64,000 nucleotides of DNA. Origin: Methylocystis sp. GTDB lineage: Bacteria > Pseudomonadota > Alphaproteobacteria > Rhizobiales > Beijerinckiaceae. Every line of letters starts with the position of its first letter. The stretch's first letter is position 1. The notes beneath the pieces were generated by a model. That model worked only from the letters and a program-made list of their open reading frames with translations. It had not been told where the DNA came from and searched no databases. The translations under genes and the position numbers were made by a program. The stretch covers positions 1 to 64,000 of the forward strand of contig JADCCX010000056.1 in NCBI GenBank assembly GCA_020252485.1, read 5' to 3'. Positions 18,234 through 26,864 of this stretch are shown piece after piece.

Positions 18234-18713
18234 TTACCATTCGGTCATCGGCGGTTGCCCGTGGAGCGCCTCGGCGATCCGCCGCCGGGTTCCGTCCGTC
18301 GTCTCCGCCGGAAGGTCTGCGAGCGGGAAGAACCGCGCCTCGGCGATTTCGCGGTCGGGCGCGCGCGGCCCGCTCTGCTCGAAGGCGCGGACGATATAGA
18401 CCGCGACATGATCCCGCATGGAAGCTCTCCGGTTCAGATAGACGCCGAGCAGTCCGGCCTCTCCCGTGATGCGGATGTTGCCTTCCTCGCGAAGCTCCTT
18501 GGCGAGCGCCTGTTCGAGCGTTTCGCCCGGCTCGACACCGCCCCCCGGCATATGCCAGCCCCTCACATAGGAATGGCGCACGAGGAAAATGCGGTCGGCG
18601 TCGTCGAGGACCATGCCGCGCACGCCAAGCGTCATGCCCCGCGTGAACCTGGCGCTGAGCAGGAAAAGCGACTGCGCAAGGCGGAATCCCCGGCGGGGCG
18701 GCGGTTCGGACAT
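18234..18713 (-). CDS. Nudix hydrolase
   Basis: A 159-aa Nudix-fold pyrophosphohydrolase. The Nudix box is complete, residues 58-80 (GGGVEPGETLEQALAKEL, then REEGNI), with the metal-binding glutamates in REEG. The preceding TLGVRGMVLDDADRIFLVRHSYVRGWHMPGG is the family's first strand and loop. The substrate, probably a nucleoside diphosphate derivative, cannot be assigned. A short N-terminal basic helix (RRGFRLAQSLFLLSARF) is unusual. It is divergent from a metallophosphoesterase gene. Confidence 0.9.
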   Translation of the reverse strand: MSEPPPRRGFRLAQSLFLLSARFTRGMTLGVRGMVLDDADRIFLVRHSYVRGWHMPGGGVEPGETLEQALAKELREEGNIRITGEAGLLGVYLNRRASMRDHVAVYIVRAFEQSGPRAPDREIAEARFFPLADLPAETTDGTRRRIAEALHGQPPMTEW

Positions 18714-18815
18714 GGCCTGATCCTATCGTCATTCGCCGCCGGTTGCAGCATTTCCCTTGACGTCCCCTTCCGCCCAAGACAGGTGCAAACGAACTGAACC
18801 TGCGGACCGTACCGT

Positions 18816-19703
18816 TTGTCGTTTCTTCTCGCCCATCTTTCAGATCCCCATCTGGGTCCCATTCCGCGCCCGAAGCTGCGCGAACTCGCGGGCAAGCGGC
18901 TCACCGGCTACGTGAACTGGCAGCGCGGGCGCTATCTTGTGCATGACATGCAGATGCTGGAGCGGATTACCGCAGACATGCTCGGGCAGAATCCGGATCA
19001 TGTCGCGCTCACGGGTGATCTCGTGAACATTGGACTCGAAAAGGAATTCGTGACGGCTCAGCGCTACGTTGAACGCATCGGCGGGCCTGCTTTCGTGAGC
19101 GTCATCCCCGGCAATCACGATGCCTATGTGCGCTCGTCCTACCGCTACATGGCAGCTTCCACTGCGCCGTGGATGACTGGCGACGGCGCCGAGACGCCGG
19201 CTTTCCCCTATGTCCGCATCCGCGATGGCGTGGCGCTGATCGGGCTTTCGTCCGGCGTGCCAACCGCGCCATTGCTGGCCTCGGGCGAGTTGGGCGACAA
19301 GCAGCGCAGGGCCTTCGCAAGGGTCCTGGCCGAGGCGAAGGAGGCGGGTCTCCTGCGGGTCGTGATGATCCACCACCCCCCGACGCGCAAAGGCGCGTCG
19401 ATGGGCCGTGGCCTGCGCGATGCGCGCGATTTCGAGAAGATCATCGCCACCCACGGGGCCGATCTCATCATCCATGGCCACAATCACCGTCAATCTGTCG
19501 TCAGGATCAAGGGGCCGGAGGGCGATGTGCCGGTCGTCGGCGTGGCGTCTGCCTCTGCCCTGCCTGGCAGCCCCAACCACCGGGCGGCCTATCATCTCTA
19601 TCGTCTGAGCCGGACGGGATCGAAGACCGGCATCACCATGCAGGTGCGCGGTCTGCTCGCAAGCGGCGCGATCGGCGATGTGGCGACGGAGACACTCGCT
19701 TAG
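18816..19703 (+). CDS. calcineurin-like metallophosphoesterase
   Basis: A 295-aa phosphoesterase starting at a TTG codon. The five metal-ligand motifs are in order: D10-x-H12 in LSDPHLGP, GDLVN, GNHD, IHHPP and HGHNH. This layout fits the cAMP phosphodiesterase / CpdA-like or UDP-diacylglucosamine hydrolase-like group of phosphoesterases that act on phosphodiesters in the cytoplasm. The exact substrate is not clear. It overlaps the 3' end of the convergent esterase by 4 bp. Confidence 0.88.
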   Translation: MSFLLAHLSDPHLGPIPRPKLRELAGKRLTGYVNWQRGRYLVHDMQMLERITADMLGQNPDHVALTGDLVNIGLEKEFVTAQRYVERIGGPAFVSVIPGNHDAYVRSSYRYMAASTAPWMTGDGAETPAFPYVRIRDGVALIGLSSGVPTAPLLASGELGDKQRRAFARVLAEAKEAGLLRVVMIHHPPTRKGASMGRGLRDARDFEKIIATHGADLIIHGHNHRQSVVRIKGPEGDVPVVGVASASALPGSPNHRAAYHLYRLSRTGSKTGITMQVRGLLASGAIGDVATETLA

Positions 19704-20695
19704 CTCTGGCCGAGCGCGGCCCGCATGCGCCGGGCGAGAAGCGCCAGCATCTCCCGCGTGCCGTCATAGAGCGCCGTGAAATGCATGAAGCCATGCGGCA
19801 TGCCGCGCGCCAGGTCGAACGTATGGCGGCGCCCCTGCCGTTTGCAGCTTTCGACAAAGTCGAGCGTATCGTCCAGCAGGCAATCAATCTCGGCGGCAAA
19901 GAGCGTGAGCGGCGGCAGGCCGGTGAGATCGGCGTTCAGCGGCTCCTTCAGCGGATCGCCGGCGCTGTCCCCGGGACCCATCAGCTGATCCCAGAACCAG
20001 CGCATGCGCTCCGACGCGAGTCCCGCGCTGCCGTCGCCATAAGCGTGGTGCGACCAGGTGTCGAAACGGCGCGCATACATGCCGTAGATCAGCCCGGCTC
20101 CCGCAAGCTGCGGCAGGCCGCGCTCGCGCAGCGCCAGCATCGTGGTGAGAGCCAGATGCGCGCCCGCGGAATCGCCGATGACGAGGATCGTCGAAGGATC
20201 ATGGCCGAATTGTCCGGCCCAGTCCGCGCTGCGCATCGCGGTCACGGCGGCAAGCGCATCCTCCAGCGCCAGCGGAAAGGCATGCTCGGGCGTGCGCCGG
20301 TAATCTAGGCCGAACACCGGCATGCCGAAAGCCTCGGCATAGGCGCGGATCACCCCGTCATGGGTATCGATATCGCCGAAGGCATAGCCGCCCCCATGGC
20401 AATAGAGAATCGCAGGGGCGTTCGGCGCGGCGTTGTGGGGGATCGCGACCTTCACTGGCACACGATGCCCGTCAGACGCTCGGGCCTCAACGACCGTGAC
20501 GCTGCGCACCGCCACCTTCGGTTCGCTGATGGCGCGGAAATAGGCCTCGTTAACGCGCCGGGCCGCGTCGATGCCGGCCACGGCCGGATCGGGCGTCACG
20601 AGCCCGGCGTCCTTGAGGGGGGCAAGCAGAGCAACGAACGCGGGATCGAGCGTGGATTTGATGCGGTCAGTCTGCATATCGCACAAAGCGCACAT
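19700..20695 (-). CDS. HSL-family alpha/beta hydrolase (esterase)
   Basis: A 331-aa esterase of the hormone-sensitive lipase family. The HGGG oxyanion motif is at 100-103, the nucleophile Ser176 in GDSAGA, an Asp around 271-275 in AEIDCLLDD and His301 in MPHGF. It likely hydrolyses short acyl or carboxylic esters in the cytoplasm. The first ATG overlaps the stop of the upstream DapA-like gene as TGATG, so the two genes are translationally coupled and may act in one catabolic pathway; an ATG six codons later (MQTDRIKS) is an alternative start. Confidence 0.88.
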   Translation of the reverse strand: MCALCDMQTDRIKSTLDPAFVALLAPLKDAGLVTPDPAVAGIDAARRVNEAYFRAISEPKVAVRSVTVVEARASDGHRVPVKVAIPHNAAPNAPAILYCHGGGYAFGDIDTHDGVIRAYAEAFGMPVFGLDYRRTPEHAFPLALEDALAAVTAMRSADWAGQFGHDPSTILVIGDSAGAHLALTTMLALRERGLPQLAGAGLIYGMYARRFDTWSHHAYGDGSAGLASERMRWFWDQLMGPGDSAGDPLKEPLNADLTGLPPLTLFAAEIDCLLDDTLDFVESCKRQGRRHTFDLARGMPHGFMHFTALYDGTREMLALLARRMRAALGQS

Positions 20696-21624
20696 CAGAT
20701 CGCAGCCAGCGGATCGTGCTTCGCGAGCCGGCCCAGCAGGTAATCCACCTCGGAGCGCGCGGTCGGCGAGAGGACGGCGCCAGGCTTGCGCTGCGCCTCC
20801 GATGCGATGATGCCGCGCTTCATGAGCACATATTTGCGGACCGCGAGGCCCACGCCCGGCTGCTGCTCGTAGCGCAGCAAGGGCAGATGCGCGTCGAAGA
20901 GGTCATGCGCCGCGTCGCGCTTGCCTGCCTGCATCAGCTTGACGACGCCGATCAGCATTTCCGGGAAGGCATATCCGGTGTTGGACCCATCCGCGCCGCG
21001 CTCCATCTCGAAATCGAGGAACAGCCCGCCATTGGCGACCATGATCGAAAGCTCGCGCAGCGAGCCATCCTTCTGGAAGTTGCGCAGCGCCGTGATCTTC
21101 TCGAGCCCCGGCCAATCCTCCGCCTTCAGCATCACGCAGGAAGGGTTGTCCATCACGATGCGGCGGATGACGCCCGCCGTCATCACCACATTGAGCAGAA
21201 GCGGATAATCCTGGATGACAAAGGGGATATCCCTGCCGATCGCTTCCACCGCCTGCGCGTAATAGCCGATGATCTGATCGTCGGTGCGCAAGGTATTGGG
21301 CGGCGCGATCATCACGCCAGCGGCGCCCGCCGCCATCGATTCCTGAGCAAGCTTCCGCATCGCGGCAAAGCCCGGAGCCGAGATCCCGACGACGACAGGC
21401 AGCCCCTTCATGATCGCAGCGGTGCGCTTGACGATCTCCAGCGATTCCTCGGGTTCGAGCTTCGGCGCCTCGCCCATCATGCCCAGAACGGTGACGCCAT
21501 CCGACCCGATTTTCCGGTAATGCTCCATCAGTTTGGCGAGGCTTGTCCAGTCGACGGAACCGTCTGCCAGAAAGGGCGTCGGGGCGATCGGGTAAACACC
21601 CCGTGATGCTGTGGTCAGGCTCAT
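20695..21624 (-). CDS. dihydrodipicolinate synthase family lyase
   Basis: A 309-aa class I aldolase of the DapA/NanA superfamily. The Schiff-base Lys167 lies in VMLKAEDWP and the active-site Tyr140 in FVIQDYPLLLNV. The canonical DapA GTTGE loop is replaced by LGMMGEAPKL, which argues for a different substrate than pyruvate plus aspartate semialdehyde; many such paralogues cleave or dehydrate sugar acids. It is coupled to the downstream esterase. The start at MSLTTASRGVYPIAPTPF is where family members begin; the open extension upstream is not conserved. Divergent from a nitroreductase gene. Confidence 0.85.
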   Translation of the reverse strand: MSLTTASRGVYPIAPTPFLADGSVDWTSLAKLMEHYRKIGSDGVTVLGMMGEAPKLEPEESLEIVKRTAAIMKGLPVVVGISAPGFAAMRKLAQESMAAGAAGVMIAPPNTLRTDDQIIGYYAQAVEAIGRDIPFVIQDYPLLLNVVMTAGVIRRIVMDNPSCVMLKAEDWPGLEKITALRNFQKDGSLRELSIMVANGGLFLDFEMERGADGSNTGYAFPEMLIGVVKLMQAGKRDAAHDLFDAHLPLLRYEQQPGVGLAVRKYVLMKRGIIASEAQRKPGAVLSPTARSEVDYLLGRLAKHDPLAAI

Positions 21625-21758
21625 GCTTTTTGAGCTATCGCAGCCGCAGGATTTCGCCAAGCTGGTTTTCGCGGACCCATTGTCGAACATCTGGTTTGCG
21701 CCTGCCCATTCGCCTGCTGTCCACCCCGCCTCCGCCATGAATGCGTGATTGAGAAAGC

Positions 21759-22601
21759 ATGATTGATCCGATGAATATTTCCGCCACCGACCTGCGCTAC
21801 GGCGAAGGCAACGCTCCCGCGCTTATTCCGTTGACGCCCACGATCGAACTGATGCTCGCGCATCGATCGGTCCGCGCTTACCGCCCTGATCCGCCACCCG
21901 AAGGAGCGTTGGAAGCGATCGTTGCGGCGGCGCAATCGGCGGCGACATCGTCGAACCTTCAGACATGGAGCGTGGTCGCGGTCACGGACCCCGCCCGCAA
22001 AGCCCAGTTCGCGGCCATCGCCGGCGGGCAAAAGCACATCGAGGAATGCCCCGTATTCCTGCTTTTCGTTGCCGATCTGGCGCGCCTGAACCATGTGGCC
22101 GCAGAGGCCGATATCCCCCGGAACGGCAACGACACCTTCGAGATGTTCCTGGTAGCAGCAATCGATGCTTCGCTTGCGGCGCAGAACGCCGCGCTCGCAG
22201 CCGTGAGCCTTGGCCTCTCGACCGTCTACATCGGCGCGATGCGCAATCACCCGGAAGAGGTGGCAGGGCTGATCGGTCTGCCCCCGGCCTGCGCTGCCGT
22301 CTTCGGATTGTGCATCGGCTACGCCAGGGAGGGGAGCGAAGGGGCCGTCAAACCGCGCCTGCCGCAGGAGGCCGTCCTGCACCACGGACGCTATGATCTC
22401 GCACGGCAGGGTGAGGCGATTGCTCGCTACAATGAAGCCATGGCCGACTTTTACGTCCGCGAGAAGATGAATGTGACTGTCCCATGGACCGTTCATTCCG
22501 CCAAACGCGTGTCGGGCCCCGAAAGCCTGTCGGGCCGCCATCTCTTGATGCAGGCTTTGCGGCGCATGGGGTTTTTCGCCAAGGAAAACGGGAGCGGCTG
22601 A
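21759..22601 (+). CDS. nitroreductase (NfsA/FRP-type NADPH oxidoreductase)
   Basis: A 280-aa flavoprotein of the nitroreductase family, subgroup NfsA/Frp. The FMN-phosphate-binding HRSVRAYRPDP lies near residue 34 and SNLQTWSVVAV at about 66; the later GLSTVYIGAMRN, LCIGYAREG and a long C-terminal helical extension (YDLARQGEAIARYNEAM) mark the NfsA-like class. It would reduce nitro compounds, quinones or flavin in the cytoplasm with NADPH. The divergent lyase-esterase pair suggests use of an aromatic or xenobiotic substrate, but this is only inferred. Confidence 0.88.
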   Translation: MIDPMNISATDLRYGEGNAPALIPLTPTIELMLAHRSVRAYRPDPPPEGALEAIVAAAQSAATSSNLQTWSVVAVTDPARKAQFAAIAGGQKHIEECPVFLLFVADLARLNHVAAEADIPRNGNDTFEMFLVAAIDASLAAQNAALAAVSLGLSTVYIGAMRNHPEEVAGLIGLPPACAAVFGLCIGYAREGSEGAVKPRLPQEAVLHHGRYDLARQGEAIARYNEAMADFYVREKMNVTVPWTVHSAKRVSGPESLSGRHLLMQALRRMGFFAKENGSG

Positions 22602-22617
22602 AGCTCAGCCACTCCCG
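22589..22617. terminator. hairpin between convergent genes
   Basis: CGGGAG-GGCTGA pairs with TCAGCC-CTCCCG around a three-base loop, with one internal C/A mismatch. It spans the nitroreductase stop and lies before the stop of the convergent porin-like gene. No T-run follows, so it is a likely but not certain stop signal. Confidence 0.45.
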
Positions 22618-22639
22618 CTCATCACATTAAGCGCCGGTC

Positions 22640-23617
22640 TCAGAAGCTGTAGGCGAGCTTCAGCTTCGCCAGACTGCGGTTGAAGTTCACGAGATCGACG
22701 TTCTTGCTCGAAATGCCGAAATTCGTGAAGGCGTTTTCCGTCTGGCCCGCCAACTGGAAATTCAAGGCTCCGGTAATCGCCAGTTTTTCCGTCGCCTGCC
22801 AGTAGAACGTCGGACCTAAAAACCAGGCATTGCCGAGATCCTGATTGAAGAACGTGCCGCTGTAGAGACGCTGGTGCGAGCCTTCGACACCGAAATAAAG
22901 CGTCTCCGCCAGCTTGTAGGAAAGGGCGGCGCGGATGTTGAGGCCTGAGCTCTTGAAGAAGCCCGGCGACCGGAAACCGTCGCTGGGGCTGATCGGGTCA
23001 TCCCAGGCGGTCTGATATTCCACGTTGATGGCGCCGAAGAGCTTGTCCTTGATCAGTTCAAAATCCATCAGGATGCGCGCCAGGTTGGAGGCCAGCGCGC
23101 CGTTCGGACGGGTGATGTTGCCGAAAGCATCGTAGAAGCCGGAGCGGTACTGGCGATTGAAGACGCCGGGCTCGGTCGTGATGGTCAAGCCGATGCCGTT
23201 GGCCGCGCGGCCCAGGAGCTTGTACTTCAATTCGACCGTTCCGCCGAACTGGCGCGTATCGAGGCCGAATGTGCTGCTGCCGGCGTTGACGGAGAAACCT
23301 TGAACGGTTGGGCCGATCTCGAGGCAGAGCAGGGGCGAATAGGAGAGCTGCGCCTTCAGGAGATTGGCGCTGAGGCTGCCGAACCGTGTGCCGTAGCTGC
23401 CGTTATACTCCAGCGCGCCCGAGAGAGCGCCAAGGTCGTTGACGTCCGAACCCGTCGTGAAGCCGAAGATATCCGTGGGAAGCGCCGAAGTCTCCTTGCA
23501 CGCCTGCGCAGCTGGCGGCGGCGTTGGCTTGGTCACCCGGCCGGGCAGATCCGCAGCCATCACGACAGAGGTAGCGGCGATAATGCCGAAAAGTCCCGAT
23601 AAAGCAGCTTTGATCAT
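22640..23617 (-). CDS. outer-membrane beta-barrel protein
   Basis: A 325-aa exported protein. The signal peptide (SGLFGIIAATSVVMAADLPG) has the AADLP cleavage context often seen in alphaproteobacterial outer-membrane proteins. The mature part alternates polar and hydrophobic residues in many strand-like segments (LSANLLKAQLSYSP, GGTVELKYKLLG, FGAINVEYQTAW, LNIRAALSYKLAETLYFGVEG, KLAITGALNFQLAG) and ends with aromatic Phe (LKLAYSF), the BAM recognition signal. A Cys-Cys pair is present (ACKE, LLCLE). Function unknown; porin-like or omp25/31-like barrel is the best guess. Confidence 0.85.
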   Translation of the reverse strand: MIKAALSGLFGIIAATSVVMAADLPGRVTKPTPPPAAQACKETSALPTDIFGFTTGSDVNDLGALSGALEYNGSYGTRFGSLSANLLKAQLSYSPLLCLEIGPTVQGFSVNAGSSTFGLDTRQFGGTVELKYKLLGRAANGIGLTITTEPGVFNRQYRSGFYDAFGNITRPNGALASNLARILMDFELIKDKLFGAINVEYQTAWDDPISPSDGFRSPGFFKSSGLNIRAALSYKLAETLYFGVEGSHQRLYSGTFFNQDLGNAWFLGPTFYWQATEKLAITGALNFQLAGQTENAFTNFGISSKNVDLVNFNRSLAKLKLAYSF

Positions 23618-24032
23618 GCGTAGCCTCTAACAATTGCGCCCGGAAACAGAAGTGTGCGGTACGAATCGTCGACGGACAATGAACCATAACCGTGGGGCAG
23701 GCTATGCTTTGGAATTGGCCAGGGCTGTTGCAAGTCAGCAACACAAGCCTTCATGCCTTTGCATCGTTGATATGCAGGTTGCTTCAATTTCGGACGGCCC
23801 GGCACAGAAAACGAGCATCGATTCTGACGCAGGGGAAACACCAAAGCGCCCTTCATTTATGAGTCTTCGCTCCAGGGAATCCGCCCGCCCTTTCCGCCGG
23901 GACGGCGATCAACGTCGGGGCCGGAGCGACCGCTGCATTGCAAAACACCTGTCTTTGGGGCAGGAGGGCGCCCAGTATCAGCCGCCGCTTCGGGTTCCGC
24001 CCGGGCTTTCTGCGGTGCATGCGAGGTAAGCC
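23618..24032. other. 415-bp intergenic region before ppdK
   Basis: No convincing gene. It holds a 23-bp half copy of the palindrome found after ppdK (23848-23870), GC-rich sequence in its second half, and a GAGGTAAG ribosome-binding site before ppdK. Divergent promoters for the barrel gene and ppdK must lie here but I see no clear consensus. Confidence 0.6.
23848..23870. repeat. half copy of the ppdK 3' palindrome
   Basis: GCCCTTCATTTATGAGTCTTCGC closely matches the right arm of the hairpin after ppdK (CCCTTCATTGATGAGTCTTCGC) with one internal mismatch. The left arm is missing here, so no hairpin forms. ppdK is thus flanked by related sequence on both sides. Confidence 0.7.
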
Positions 24033-26708
24033 ATGACGCAATGGGTATACACCTTCGGTGACGGCAAGGCCGAAGGCGAAGCTGGCATGAAGAATCTGCT
24101 GGGCGGCAAGGGCGCTAATCTGGCGGAAATGTCCAACCTCGGGCTTCCGGTGCCTCCGGGCTTCACGATCACCACCGAGGTCTGCACCTATTACTACGAT
24201 AATGGCGAGCAGTATCCCGCGTCTCTGAAGGCCGATGTCGCGGCTGCCCTCAGGCATGTTGGCGCGCTCACTGGCCGGGTCTTTGGCGATCCGCAGAACC
24301 CGCTGCTCGTTTCGGTTCGCTCTGGCGCGCGCGCCTCGATGCCTGGCATGATGGATACCGTGCTGAACCTTGGGCTTAACGACGTCACGGTATCGGCCTT
24401 GGCCAAGGGCGGCGGCGAACGCTTCGCCTACGACAGCTACCGGCGCTTCATCACAATGTATTCCAATGTCGTGCTCGGCATCGATCACCACCATTTCGAG
24501 GACATCCTCGAGGAGTACAAGGACCGCCGCAACCTGACGCTCGACACCGACCTCAAGGCCGAGGATTGGCAGGCGCTGATTCCGCAATACAAGGCGATGG
24601 TCGAGGAAAAGCTGGGCCATCCCTTTCCGCAGGCGCCGGAGGAGCAGCTCTGGGGCGCCATCGGCGCGGTGTTCGGCTCGTGGATGAACGCCCGGGCGAT
24701 CAAGTATCGGGACATGCACGACATTCCCGCCTCCTGGGGCACGGCGGTGAACGTGCAGGCCATGGTGTTCGGCAATATGGGCGATACGTCGGCCACCGGC
24801 GTCGCCTTCACGCGCAACCCCTCGACGGGCGAGAAGGCGCTTTATGGCGAATTCCTGATCAATGCGCAGGGAGAGGATGTCGTGGCCGGCATCCGGACGC
24901 CGCAGGACATCACCGAGGCGGCCCGCAAGGCAGCGGCGTCCAGCAAGGCCTCGATGGAGCTGGCCATGCCGGCCGCCTACAATGAGCTTGTCCGCATCTA
25001 CGGCATTCTCGAAAAGCACTATCGGGACATGCAGGACATGGAGTTCACCGTCGAGCGCGGCAAGCTCTGGATGCTGCAGACGCGCAACGGCAAGCGCACC
25101 GCCAAGGCTTCTCTCAAGATTGCGGTCGATCTGGCGAGCGAAAAGTTGATCACGCAGGAGGAGGCGATCTTGCGCATCGAGCCGCTGGCGCTCGACCAGC
25201 TGCTTCATCCGACAATCGACCCAAAGGCGGAGCGCATCCGCATCGCGACCGGCCTGCCGGCTTCGCCGGGTGCGGCTTCCGGCGCGATCGTCTTCGATTC
25301 CAATGCCGCGGAAGAAGCCAAGAAGGCCGGCCGCAAGGTCATCCTCTGCCGCGTCGAAACAAGCCCGGAGGATATCCATGGCATGCATGCGGCGGAAGGC
25401 ATCCTCACCACCCGCGGCGGCATGACCTCACACGCCGCCGTAGTGGCGCGCGGCATGGGCAAACCCTGCGTCTCAGGCGCCGGCTCCATCCGCATTGATT
25501 ACGCCAGGAAGCTCCTGATCATCGGCGGCGCCTCGCTGACCGAAGGCGATATGATCACCATCGACGGGTCAACAGGCGAGGTGCTCAAGGGCTTCGTCAA
25601 GATGCTGGAGCCGGAGCTTTCGGGCGAATTCGAAACGCTGATGGGCTGGGCCGACAAGGTGCGCCGCATGAAGGTGCGCACCAACGCCGAGACGCCGCTC
25701 GACGCCCGCAATGCGCGCAAGTTCGGCGCCGAAGGCATTGGCCTTTGCCGCACCGAGCACATGTTCTTTGATGAAGAACGCATCATCGCCATGCGCGAGA
25801 TGATCTGTTCGGATGACGAGAAGGGCCGCCGCGCGGCGCTGGCCAAGCTGCTGCCGATGCAGAAGGAGGATTTCACCGAACTCTTCGAGATCATGTCCGG
25901 CCTGCCGGTGACGATCCGGCTGCTTGATCCGCCCCTGCACGAGTTCCTGCCGCATACGGAAGCCGAGATGCAGGATGTGGCCAAGGGCCTTGGCATCTCG
26001 GTCGAGAAGCTGCGCCAGCGCAACGCGGAATTGCACGAGTTCAACCCCATGCTGGGCTTCCGCGGCTGCCGTCTCGCCGTCGCCTATCCCGAGATCGCGG
26101 AAATGCAGGCGCGCGCCATTTTCGAGGCCGCCATCGGCGCCGGCATGAAGACCGGCAAGCTCGTCGTTCCTGAGATCATGGTGCCGCTGGTGATGACGAG
26201 GGCCGAGCTGGATCTGGTCAAGGAGCGGATCGACGCCATGGCGCAGGCCGTGGCCAAGGAGACCGGCCAGCGCATCGAATATCAGGTCGGCACCATGATC
26301 GAGTTGCCGCGCGCCGCCATCGTCGCCGGCGACATCGCCAAATCAGCGGAGTTCTTCTCCTTCGGCACCAATGACCTGACCCAGACGACATTGGGCATCA
26401 GCCGGGACGATGCGGCGAATTTCCTCGGCTTCTACAAGGCCCGCGGCATTATTGCGCATGACCCCTTCGTCACGCTGGATCAGGAGGGCGTCGGTGAACT
26501 CGTCAAGCTTGCCGTGGAGCGCGGCAAGCGCACCCGCAACGACCTGAAGCTTGGCATCTGCGGCGAACACGGCGGCGATCCGGCCTCGATCATGTTCTGC
26601 GAAAGCGTGGGGCTCGACTATGTCTCCTGTTCGCCCTACCGTGTTCCCATCGCTCGGCTGGCGGCTGCGCAGGCGGCATTGGGCAGTGTGAAGAAGAGCG
26701 AAGGTTAG
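24033..26708 (+). CDS. ppdK: pyruvate, phosphate dikinase
   Basis: Interconverts pyruvate, ATP and Pi with phosphoenolpyruvate, AMP and PPi. The 891-aa length is that of a full enzyme with three domains: the N-terminal ATP-grasp part (LGGKGANLAEMSNLGLPVPPGF, GMMDTVLNLGLND), the central swivelling phosphohistidine domain (TTRGGMTSHAAVVARGMG with the catalytic His) and the C-terminal PEP/pyruvate barrel (AEGIGLCRTEHMFF, LGICGEHGGDP with its conserved Cys). It stands alone, flanked by related palindromic sequences. Probably used for gluconeogenesis or PPi-dependent glycolysis. Confidence 0.97.
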   Translation: MTQWVYTFGDGKAEGEAGMKNLLGGKGANLAEMSNLGLPVPPGFTITTEVCTYYYDNGEQYPASLKADVAAALRHVGALTGRVFGDPQNPLLVSVRSGARASMPGMMDTVLNLGLNDVTVSALAKGGGERFAYDSYRRFITMYSNVVLGIDHHHFEDILEEYKDRRNLTLDTDLKAEDWQALIPQYKAMVEEKLGHPFPQAPEEQLWGAIGAVFGSWMNARAIKYRDMHDIPASWGTAVNVQAMVFGNMGDTSATGVAFTRNPSTGEKALYGEFLINAQGEDVVAGIRTPQDITEAARKAAASSKASMELAMPAAYNELVRIYGILEKHYRDMQDMEFTVERGKLWMLQTRNGKRTAKASLKIAVDLASEKLITQEEAILRIEPLALDQLLHPTIDPKAERIRIATGLPASPGAASGAIVFDSNAAEEAKKAGRKVILCRVETSPEDIHGMHAAEGILTTRGGMTSHAAVVARGMGKPCVSGAGSIRIDYARKLLIIGGASLTEGDMITIDGSTGEVLKGFVKMLEPELSGEFETLMGWADKVRRMKVRTNAETPLDARNARKFGAEGIGLCRTEHMFFDEERIIAMREMICSDDEKGRRAALAKLLPMQKEDFTELFEIMSGLPVTIRLLDPPLHEFLPHTEAEMQDVAKGLGISVEKLRQRNAELHEFNPMLGFRGCRLAVAYPEIAEMQARAIFEAAIGAGMKTGKLVVPEIMVPLVMTRAELDLVKERIDAMAQAVAKETGQRIEYQVGTMIELPRAAIVAGDIAKSAEFFSFGTNDLTQTTLGISRDDAANFLGFYKARGIIAHDPFVTLDQEGVGELVKLAVERGKRTRNDLKLGICGEHGGDPASIMFCESVGLDYVSCSPYRVPIARLAAAQAALGSVKKSEG

Positions 26709-26755
26709 GGCGAAAACTCATCAAAATTCCCTTCATTGATGAGTCTTCGCCCTAA
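26705..26755 (+). terminator. 20-bp near-perfect hairpin at the end of ppdK
   Basis: The arms TTAGGGCGAAAACTCATCAA and TTGATGAGTCTTCGCCCTAA pair at 19 of 20 positions around an 11-base loop. The left arm contains the ppdK stop. No T-run follows, so it may act as an mRNA-stabilising 3' hairpin or factor-dependent stop rather than a simple intrinsic terminator. Confidence 0.7.
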
Positions 26756-26864
26756 GGTCCGACAGGCGGCATGCGCCTTTCCGGAGCTTGTGACCATAAG
26801 GGCATCGCAGTTGGAAGCGCGAGGGCGCTGATGACTGGCCCCGGCGCAATGCGGACGGTGCGGC

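Noticed and set aside
23853..25388. Open frame of about 510 codons on the minus strand
   Set aside because: Antisense shadow of ppdK.
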